From Acestrorhynchus altus (Eukaryota > Chordata > Actinopteri > Characiformes > Acestrorhynchidae): 64,000 nt of DNA. The stretch is taken from positions 30,161,372 to 30,225,371 of the forward strand of contig CM067511.1 of assembly GCA_034509495.1 (NCBI GenBank), written 5' to 3'. This document shows positions 23,901 through 35,576 of this stretch, in pieces; the first letter of the stretch is position 1, and each line of letters starts with the position of its first letter. The notes below the pieces were generated by a model. The model ran no database searches. It had not been told where the DNA came from and saw only the letters and a list, made by a program, of their open reading frames with translations. The position numbers and the translations under genes are program-made.

Positions 23901-26727
23901 TGGTGTCAATTGCGTTGAGAGACCAGTTGATCAAATCCATACTTTGGTTTAGAAGAACAGCGTTGAGCGAGTCTCCCAAGTGAGATAGTAGCAGACAAGA
24001 CTGAAGAGCTAGTAGAAGGCCTTCCCCGGAACAGTAGAGACAGTTACTCCAACAAAGCAGGGTAAACGTTTTTCTAATACCCTTAATATTTGAAGAAATT
24101 ATGAATGAGCATGTGTCCCAATACTTTTGTTCATGCACTGCATCTGTACTTTGGTTGGGTACCTCCAGATCAGAGCAAGACAATATACAAGCACCATGAG
24201 AATGCTGCTCCATTTCCTAAAAGCCCAACGTAAATGATGTTTTTCACATTTCTGATCTTTTTTTTTTCACCTTGTTGTTTAGACAGACTAATATTTACAT
24301 GATTTACAAACCCATTTACAAGTTTATTTTGGTGGACTAGGGATAATCAAGCTCTGCTTTGGAGGGTTTAAATGACAGCCTACAGGAGCCACATAGCCTA
24401 GACTAGCCAAGCATTTTTACAACAAAATAAAATAAAATAATGTGTGAATAAATATCTTATAAATAAAACTTTTTATTAGTTTTATTAGATGTCTGGGGTA
24501 ATATTTAAGACTTTAGCATCTGTCTGGATAAGTTTTATGTAACTGTACAACCACAAAATAATGTAAACTGCTTTTTCATGAGTTTAAAAATGTTTCTTGA
24601 AAAGTGTAAAAAAAAAAAAAAAACCCACAAAGCTGACATTCATGTCCTCTAATCATAAATCTTGCTCATATTGACTATATCTGTTTTCTTTCTGTTAATA
24701 CTTTTCCCGCTGTGTGTGCTCATGTACTGTCTCCTTAAAAACATACTAAGACGTGAATAGTTGCAACTCAAACGGCTTATATCAAAGCAAAGTGTCCAAA
24801 AATATATGTTTGTTAATCATAGTTGAGGTGAAACGTTCAATTAATCATTGATTTGATGTCAGTCAGCATTAATCTGATTTCAGTGCAGTACAGTTAACTG
24901 GTCACAGTCATTATGTTTATGATCATGTAGTCATACCACTCTGTAAAGTACTGTACTGATCTGTTGTGTGAAACAGAATCTTGAGGCTGTCTGTACCCTG
25001 GTCACTTCTCTATGTGAGCGGTCAGAATTCAATAAAACTATATTTTGGTCAATTTCATAGAAAAGGAAGCTCCTAGACAGACAGTGAGGATCTAAGAGTG
25101 TGGAGGTTGCATTAGTGACCATATGTTAAGTCTGTTATATGTTTGTGGTGTTGTTGCTGTTTGGAAAAGTTGTAATAGCAGTCAAATGTTTGGACACACG
25201 TATTCTTCTATGTTAGTAGTTTGACTATTAGTCTGTGTACTATTGTCTGTGTGAAGGCATTAAGGGTTCAGAAACCACCATACATAAACATTTTACACAG
25301 AAGCAGGATTATTATTATTATTATTATTATTGTTATTATTGTTATTATTATTATTTTACTATGTTAGAATCCACTGATTCCGATTCTGACCCAAGAAAAC
25401 CAGAAGTAATGTAACATTTTCATAATCATGAATAATTTCTGGTGCCATTATATGCTATTATTATTTGTTATTTTTCACCAAAACAAAAACATATTGGCTA
25501 GATTATTCAATTACTGAAAAATATATAAATATATAAATATAATAAATAGGTGAACAAACTATAAAAGTCATTTGTCAATTTCAAGTTTTTGTTCTGCTGA
25601 TACTAATATGATTCTAGTACCATAATGCATCTCTGTCTTTGATAGAAAAATATAATTATATCATCGAATTGAAATGACACATAAAGCTATGAGATATGGA
25701 CAGAAAATCACATCCCAATATATTTTAGCTGAATGGCAAAATGAATGGACACCCCATGAAATCCTTTATCTCTATAATTATATTTAGACATATTGAAACC
25801 TATATTAATTCTTTATACAGACTAAGTCATCTACCTGCCCATGCTCTGTCTAATGCCCCTCCATGGAGTCTGTGAGATTGTGAGTGGGGCAAAGGGGAGC
25901 AGAGTAGGAGGAGCAGGTGAGAGCAGGGGGCGGAGCAGAGCAGAGCAAGGGAGCAGAAAAAAGGTTTCTAAATAACTAATGTTTAAAAACGTGAAATAAA
26001 CAATAATGCCTCAGCCCATATCTTCCTCTGTTTATATCCTGATATCGATATAAATATCGATATATCAAATAGCCTTAATATCTTGTCCTAGATGGTACAT
26101 AGCTTATTATGAGATGATGCTCATAAAATCACAATGTACTTTTAATGAGAATTTCTATTTTATGGTTTATGGTTTCCTTACATTCTAGTTTAATCTGAAA
26201 TCTGAATTTCAGTTTCAGCCTTTGTTGGTCAGACTCTCTTTACGATGAACACGGTCATCCAGTAGTGTGTCCAAACTTTTGACTGGACCAGTATGATGAG
26301 TGTATGACTGCACACCCCCCTGAAAGATCTCACTCTTGCCAACTCATTCAGTTCAGTTTGGAACCTTTCACATCTAACCTTCGCTTAGTGCCAAGCAAAC
26401 AGATCTGCATGAGAAGAAAACGGATGAATTCATTTAGAAACGCTTATCTTTTCCTCATTATCCTTCTGGTTGATTCAGTGTATGGCAAAATGTTTTGACA
26501 GAAAGTCTCATCATTTTTCTTCTTTTTTTGTTCTCTCTGTCCCTCGCTTCTTCTTTTTTTCTATCTTTTTTTCCTTCCTGGCCCCCCTCCCACTCCCCCA
26601 ACTCTTTCTGTCTCTTCTGTCTGCCATGCTCTCAGTATCTCTCATAAAATAACTAGCACAGTCGGTAGCATGTGGGACTCGATCAAGAGCGTTTTCTCTA
26701 GGTAACGTCCCTTTGGCCTGCCTTTTT

Positions 26728-26782
<55 letters not shown>

Positions 26783-27895
26783 ACTGGTATTGTGATCAGG
26801 GCTGCACAATACATCATTTACCATTTTGCAGCAAAGCATTTTAATTCACTGTATATCCAAAAGTTCATCCAGCATTTCTCCGGAAATCACATGTACCGTT
26901 GGCTTTATTACCAGATACCACTACATATTGGACGACTGTTGTGAGGATTTGATTGCATTTGATCTGCCTAAGAGCTTGAAGTCAGTTATTAAAGTTGGAT
27001 GATAAATGTAACTCCACCAATTTACTCACACCTATCTAACTGATGCTTGGTGTTGAACATGGTAAACTTAGGCCCATGTATGGTTGCTATAGAGCATCCC
27101 ATTATATTGGGATTGCTTTTCTTGATCTAGACCAGCCATGGGAACAACTTAAGAAAGCTGTATCAGAAAGGATTCTGGAAATGTTTGGATATTCACTGTG
27201 TATTTTTTTCATATCGCAGTAAAACAGTATAACCACAATTAGGTTGTTTATATTGTGTAGCCCTGCTTCTTATCAGTTATGGCTTATTTGTGTGTAAAAT
27301 AGAGTAGTAATGGGAATATATTTGGAAGTTAAAGGTGTAGGAGAGCATTTAAATTTAAGAAGCACCCAGTCATGACCTCACTTTAACCACATCCTACACC
27401 TTTAACAGCCTGTACAGATCTCCACAGTGATTATGTTAACGACTGCACGCTACACACACCTCCCCTCTTATTATCTACAGAATCATGGTAAGCAGGTACA
27501 TGCACAATCATATGTAAAAGTTTGGACACTTCTGGCCAAAAGACTTGTTTTCTTTTGTGAAAATACAAAGAACACACTTTTAAATCACATTCACTGATTG
27601 ATTCACGTAAACGTTTTGCGGGATCAGGAATTGGAGATTTGGTTTGATCGATCAGAGATTATGGCATTTTTTATATGTTATAGTCTAGTTTTTATCAGGG
27701 GTGCCCAGACTTTTGCATACCACTGTACTTGTATTTATTTTTACATTTTGCTTGGAAATTCCTTTCTACTGTTGGCATGTCATGAATGTGTCTGTCGCTT
27801 TCATCACTACCTAATGCAATCCTCCCTTCATATTACCAAGTATGTTAGGAAGAGTCCCTTTTATTCTGGAAATGTACAGCATTTCTGATGCAGGA

Positions 27896-27976
<81 letters not shown>

Positions 27977-30900
27977 AGGGTTAGGGCAAAAAGATGATAG
28001 TTTTGTACAAAACTTGACAAAATAGACCAAAATATACTGCAGATCTGGAATAGATGCAACAACACAGCACAAGAAAAATGTCTTTAGCTGGCTCCCGAAA
28101 TCCAATTTTGGCTACACCATTGAATCTGAGACACCCACATACTTCCAAAAAGACACAGATTTTCTTTCCTTTTGCTTAAATCTCTCTTTACTTCATGATG
28201 TCCAAGACATGTACAGCACAAGTCTGGACGCCCCTGGTCAAATGACATTTTCTATCCATTCGCCCGTCTGTCAGACGGACAGCTCTTTAAAGTAAACAGA
28301 TGACCAGTAGTGATGCTTCATTAGGTGCAGAAATGTGTCTCTGAACACAGTTTTGCTTAGAAAAACACAGTTGCTTATAATTTTACCAGGAGTGCCCAAA
28401 CCTTTCCTTAACACTGCACATCTGATAAAGGACTGTTACATAAGCAAAAGGACATTTTTTAAACGGACAATTGTGTTATTATTCTGCTGCCGTGTGACAC
28501 TGTGCTTGTATTTTAAAACTTTGAAAACATCATTAAATCATTTCACACGGTTAAATACTGCATATGCATTAAGCAACTCTTTGATGAATTGGTGGTGTGC
28601 TGCTATTTGTAGTAACTAAATAAATTGTAGTAACGAAATGCTTGTAGCGATATCAATAGCACTGACTTATTATGGGATGTTTCTTCGTTCACTTGGAATG
28701 GAAATGGTAACTGTGTTCTCGGTATGTTTCAGTAAACATGACACTGACGCAGAGGACGCTGGAGGATCAGATAATGCAGAGCTGGCTGAGGATGAGGTTA
28801 GTACATACACATGAGTGTCAGACCAATCAGAATCAAGCTTTCTCTCTGGTCACTCACGATACACTTAGTGTAAAAGCTGCCACGTTGTTTTGTTATATCA
28901 TTATGTCTCTCGTTGTTTTACCTCCGTCTCAGTCAGAATCAATCCTGGTTCTTTTAAATGGGTGCAGAGACATTGCCCCGTTAGCGTTCCTTGTGTAAGA
29001 ATGTGTCTAACAAGCACAGAGGAAGGGTTTTATTGAAGAACCTGTGAAGAACATGTTACAAAATGATTTTGCAGTACCAGTATTGGCCGGAAGGCCAGCT
29101 AGAAGGGAGTTGCAGTAGAGAGGTCAAGGATCTCCCATTTATGACTTATACAGATCAAAGTAATATGTGTAGACTTATAAACAATGATGACAATTGTTTT
29201 TCAGTCCTAAATACATAAAAATTTCAACAAAAGGAAGATGTTTAGTGAAAAGCGTCTTCGTCAGCCATTGAGAAGCACCTCCAACAACGTGCTTTTTTTG
29301 AATGAAAATGGGGAGAATAGGGATTTATCTGGCTGTTTTCATTGAGACGTTCAGCTGTTACCTTTCCTTACCGCTGTGATTTGTTACAATTATACTTAAT
29401 TATGTTCTCTTGTAACTGTGAGACATTGAATAAATGCTTTATGTAACATATTTACTACTTGTCTCTCTCTGTTTAACTGTGTCTCCATGTTTCTCTCAGG
29501 ATGGACAGACCGTGAAAGAGGAAGAAGATAAGCCTGGCATGTGGGAAGAGACCTTTAAAACCCACAGTGACTCAAAACCCAATGGTATATACTCACACTC
29601 ATACACACACACACACACAAACAGGTGAAGAGGAATTACTGTGGGTGGGACATCATTTAATTATCAGCACTTCATAAAAACAGTATTTGAGTTAGTTGTT
29701 TTTGTAATATCACAATGTCTACTTAAATATATTCATCTGCGATTACATTCACACAGAGGTTAAAAAGAAATCGTTCCATCAGTCATAAAGGCAGAGTAAC
29801 GGCCTGGCTCAGCGTTCTAATGCGATATGATCTGAGGATCGCAGTTTTGAATCCTGGGTCATGTCGCTCATGGAAATTATTTAGATATTTGTTCTGTTAA
29901 TTAAGCCTTGATACTATCTCTTTTGTTCTCTCCTGCATCTCCAGGACCAACGTCTATTAGTTTAGACTTCTCTTTTCCCGGAGTGGAGCATATTTACGGC
30001 ATTCCCGAACATGCAGACTCACTCAAACTCAGAAACACAGAGTAAGTATTTGACTGCCTTACATTTTACCTACGCAGAGCCCCCCCCTGTATGTCTACCA
30101 TTACCTTGTTTAAAGTGTATGGGCCATAAAGACCAAACCCCTTGGCTAACCACTGGACGCTTTGTGCTCTCTCAGGGGAGGTGACCCATATCGTCTATAT
30201 AATCTGGATGTGTTCCAGTATGAGCTGCACAACCACATGGCCCTGTATGGGGCCGTGCCTGTCATCATATCCCATAACACAGAGCGTACTATGGCCGTCT
30301 TCTGGCTCAATGCAGCCGAGACCTGGGTGGACGTCAGCTCCAGTACTTCAGGAAAGGTGAGACACCAGAGTTGTTCTATGTTTATCGCACCTGGGGCTGT
30401 TTTATAAAGCATTCATGATGTAAGAATCATATCAAGAGAAATCATCTTAAAGGAATAGGTTACGGGCTTTATATGTCTTTGTTTTGTTGGAAAAAATAGT
30501 AAAACAATGCTTGAAAGAAGCACAAAGTTTTAAAAATAGTCTTAAAATAATCGTATACTATTGTAACAGTAATCTCAAAATGAGATCTATTATTTAGCCT
30601 AGATTTAAAATGATTTCTCTTGTGTGCATTTGTGTGTGTGTGTGTGTTCGAAGACGGTGTTTGGTAAGATGTTGGACTTTGTCCAGGGATCAAATGAAGC
30701 CCCACAGACAGATGTGCGCTGGATCTCTGAGAGTGGGATCATTGATGTCTTCATCATGTCCGGACCCAGACCCAATGACGTCTTCGCACAGTATGCCTCA
30801 CTGACAGGTACGCGCATCGACTGATTTGGGCACATGCACACAAGGCTGTCACACAAAATGAGGGCAGTTCATAGGTCTGTCTGATAAATTGGACCAGCTA

Positions 30901-33900
30901 ATGGTTGACCATTGGAAACCACGTTTCCCCAGCCTTTTCCCACCTCCTTTCCTACTGCGTTTAGTTCCAACCTGGAACATGCAGAACCCCCATCATACCT
31001 GCCACTAATTTACCCAATCCTGCCACTCGTGGACTTCAGAGCAGTCAACCAAGATGCATATGGTTTTCACACATTTGCTGCAGATTTTCAGGAGCACTTT
31101 CATGCTGCAAATCTCCTATTTCACCACATCCCAAAGGTGTTCTGTTGAATACAAATCCTGGCTGAAAAGGCCCCAGAATAAGTCTGAGCTTATTGTCATG
31201 TTCATTTTCTAACAAGTTTGAGACGACTTTTGGTTTGTAACATCTCGCGCCATCACGCTGGTAGCCATTAGAAGATGGGTAAACTGTGATCATGAAGGGA
31301 GGCACACACTCCTCACACTCGTAAAAGCAAATAAAATGTAGTAATCACTACTTTTGCCTGTGACGTTGTCTGTTTTTTTTTCTCTCCTAGGTACCCAGGC
31401 CTTCCCTGCTCTTGCTACTCTCGGGTACCACCAGTGCCGCTGGAACTACAATGATCAGGAGGATGTGAAGGCTGTGGATGAGGGGTTTGATGAGCATGAC
31501 ATTCCCTATGACTTCATCTGGCTGGACATTGAGCACACTGATGGCAAACGTTACTTCACTTGGGACCCTCACAAGTTCAGCCAGCCCAAAGAGATGCTGC
31601 AGGGCCTCATGGACAAGAGACGCAAGGTAGGGCTGCACAATATATCGTTTCAGCATCGTTGTCTCGGTGTGTACATATGCAGTAGCCACATCACAGGACA
31701 TGCAATACCTTTATGGCCCTATGAAATCTTTATTTTTCCCATTCAGATTTGTCTGTTTTTTAATGTTTATAAGTGAACACGTATAATTTCATGTTGAATG
31801 AAGCAGGACGAGTGTCCTGTTACATTAACATGGATAGTTTTCTTCTCCAGGAAGGCAGTTACTGCTCTGTTTTTTGATATTTTTAGTCATTTAAGGAATC
31901 ACACTGATTATCTTTATAATTTGTCCTTAGATGGTTGCAATTGTCGATCCTCACATCAAGGTGGACAGTGGCTACAGCATTCATAATGATATTCGCTCCA
32001 AAGGGTTATATGTCAAGAACAAAGATGGAGCAGACTATGAGGGCTGGTGCTGGCCAGGTCGGTTAGACCCGTATATACAGAACAACTTTATTATCGTCCT
32101 GGCTCCTCATTTCAACAAATCTCTAAACTTGCTTCCTCTCTTCTATTGAAGGAAACTCTGGCTATCCTGACTTCACCAACCCTGAGATGAGAGTCTGGTG
32201 GGCCAGCAAGTTTGCCTATGACCAATACAAGGTAAGATTTCCCATGTTCTCATTGCTGCCTTCAATGTGCTCATTCAAAAAGCAATTTTTACAAGTGAAA
32301 CCTCTCATAACTTCATCATGACTGGGCAGGTCTGAACTGTTGTGAGCTGAAGGCAAGGATATATACTACCGTCAGTCCTTGGGCAAGTAATCCGATATGA
32401 TTTCATCCAATGCTTCCGGGAGCATCTCCCACAACATGGAATGGCTTCATGCAGTCTTCCTCTGTACCAGATGGTCAAGCTGCTCCCACAGCTGCTCAAT
32501 AGGATTACTCGTTAAGGTTACCGCTGACACATTTTGGGGTCATTATCCTGTTGTAGAATGAAAATGGCCCCAATCAAACATTGTCCATAGGATATGGTAG
32601 GGTGTTAAAAAATCTTCAAGGTCTTTTGAAGAAACTTTGGAGGAACCCGACACACAAGGGGGGACTCATCCTCCTCTGGTCAAACTAGGCATCTATACAA
32701 AAATTGGCCTTAATGCAAACATTTTCATTTTCTGACATTTAATTTGATTGTGTAATGGATTAATATTTGATTGTCGATTTCATGAAAATGTGTTGTTTTT
32801 TTTGTTTTTTTTGGAAAAGTGAGACATTTCAACACAGGATGCTTTTGCAGCTTAGTTTCCACAGGATTTAATTATGCAGTTTAAAATATTAACAGTGTTT
32901 CCTATTTTAATGAACCGATTAAACCTTTCTAATATATGGACATGTGAAGGTTTGTTATAAAATATGGATTAAAATTTAATATCTGATTTAATTTAGAATT
33001 AAAACAGCAACTGACTGTCCTGTTCTTGTTTTTAGGGCTCCACGGAGAACCTGTTCACATGGAATGATATGAATGAACCGTCAGTGTTCAACGGCCCTGA
33101 GGTGACCATGCATAAAGATGCTATGCATGGAAACTGGGAGCATAGAGACGTCCACAACATGTATGGCCTCTATGTGGTGAGAGAAAGATTCATTTGAGAG
33201 GGAGAGAGGGAGAGAGGGAGTGAGGGGGAGAGAGAGAGAGAGAGATAATGTAATTAAAATGTAATTACAGTGTTTTTGATCTTGAGTCTTTTGGTTAGAG
33301 TGTCAACAGTATGTTATGCGCCAGCCACTGAACACCACCTTGTTTGTTTTGAGCCCTCCCCCTGACAGTGATTGGCCCAAATCACCAACATATTTGTTCT
33401 GAGAACTCCCCCTGACTCTGATTGGTCCTGATTTCCACATTGTTTGTTCTGAGACCTCCGTCTTACTCCAGTTGGTTCTGATTATCACCTTACTTGTTCT
33501 GAGACCTCCCACTAACTAACAGAAGTCTACATCTCACATGGCTTCCTTTGCAATAAGCAGGTCTTCAGTGAGTGAAAAGGACGTACACAGTGTTCTACTT
33601 CAGGATGTTGAGCCTGTCCATCAGGAGCTTAATCATTTCAAGTTCAATGTTATTTAAACTGTGCACAGATCATAGAGTTTCAGATTTATAGTCTGTGTTT
33701 CTGTTTTACTCTCTGTTCTCCAGCAAAAAGCAACTACTGAAGGCCAAATCCAGCGCTCAGGTGGTTTGGAAAGACCCTTTGTTCTCACCAGAGCCTTTTT
33801 TGCAGGATCTCAACGTTACGGTTAGTTGAAGTTCTCAGTCTGCCTAAGAGCACAACATTTTATTGGTTTACATTATTTAATCAAGTGTTCTTTCTATTAA

Positions 33901-35511
33901 ACCATCTGCGTCTGTCTGTTTACAGGGGCGGTTTGGACAGGAGATAATGCAGCTGAATGGGGACATCTGAAGATCTCCATCCCCATGTGTTTGAGCCTTG
34001 GACTAGTGGGCATCTCCTTCTGTGGAGGTAAACAAGTGAAGAACTGAGAAGAATCTTGTAGTTTGGAGAGTTTATTACTACAATAATATTACAAGAGTAA
34101 TGCTTTAGTGGGGAGGTTCATCCCACTCGCACCCAGATCACAGCTGTTTGTCTTCAGGTCTAATGTCTTAAATTGCTGCTCGGTTTGGTTTGCAGTGCAG
34201 TTTGCACATGTTCTAGTACTCTAGTATAATTTCTTTTTTGCTGGGGTGCCCTAACATGCATGAATCCCCAATTACATAACTGTCAAAGGGTCAGTTTGGG
34301 GGTCACTGATGTGCATAGGCTGCCATGCCTGTTGTTTATATGCCATATATTATTAGAATGCAGTTTATTTTGTTGAAAAGTAAATATTAAGTAAGTATTA
34401 AGTAGTTTGTAGTTAATTGAAAAGTAACAACTCCATTTGTCAATCAGTGTGCTGGTTGTTTTACCAGCATCTCAAGTGTCAATTTGTTCCCAGACTGCAA
34501 ACAGGAAACAGAAATCTGTAATAATATGTAATAATATTAATATACTAACACATGGTTACTCACTATGTAGATTAATAAACAATGGCATTCAATAGGATAA
34601 AATTCAGATTGGCTTAATGTAAGGTATATGGATAAAACAGCATTTATGTTAAAACTCCCTCCCTCTCTCTTTCTCTCTCTCTTTTTCTCTCTTTTTCTCT
34701 CTTTCTCTCCCCTTTAGCTGATGTTGGAGGATTCTTTAAGCATCCTACCCCGGAGTTACTAGTGCGTTGGTACCAAGCAGGTGCATATCAGCCGTTCTTT
34801 CGTGCCCACGCCCACTTGGACACTCCACGACGTGAACCCTGGCTCTTTGGCCCAGACAACACAGCTCTGATCCGAGAGGCAATACGCCAGAGATACACAC
34901 TGCTGCCCTACTGGTACCAGCTCTTCTACAACGCATATCGTACTGGCCAACCAGTCATGAGGTGGGTGTCCCCAGAATTTCAAACATCATTAACAAATTA
35001 GTTTTTGTGAGTCTTTTTACCTTTTTCTCCTCTCCTCCTTCTTTTCTCTCTCACACTTAGAGCTTTGTGGGTGGAATATCCCGAAGATCCAAACACGTTT
35101 GCTATTGAGGATGAATACTTAATTGGTCAGTGAATAAACGCCACACCTACAATAAGACAGATACAATTTCTGTCTCATTTTAAACTTCATAACATCGATT
35201 TATTTCTTTAACAGGTAAAGATCTGCTGGTACACCCTGTTACTGATGAGGGAGCAAAGGGAGTTACGGCCTTCTTACCCGGGAAAGGAGAGGTGTGACAG
35301 AGCTTAACAAAAATAGGCTTTTTCTTCCCTTTGCCTGACATATCATTTTAACGCCTCTAATTCTGGTGTAATTCTATCAAAGCGTGTGCTAATAATTCTT
35401 CTGCTCTGTTCTTTTAGGTTTGGTATGACGTTCACACATTCCAGAAACACAAGGGGTCTCAAAATCTCTACATTCCAGTCACCATGAGCTCAGTGAGTCA
35501 AGATAACACTG

Positions 35512-35576
<65 letters not shown>

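Noticed and set aside
27811..28105. Frames with long IYIYIY runs
   Set aside because: Translated (AT)n microsatellite.
29790..29885. Possible tRNA gene
   Set aside because: Only A- and B-box-like words are present; no acceptor or anticodon stem can be formed.
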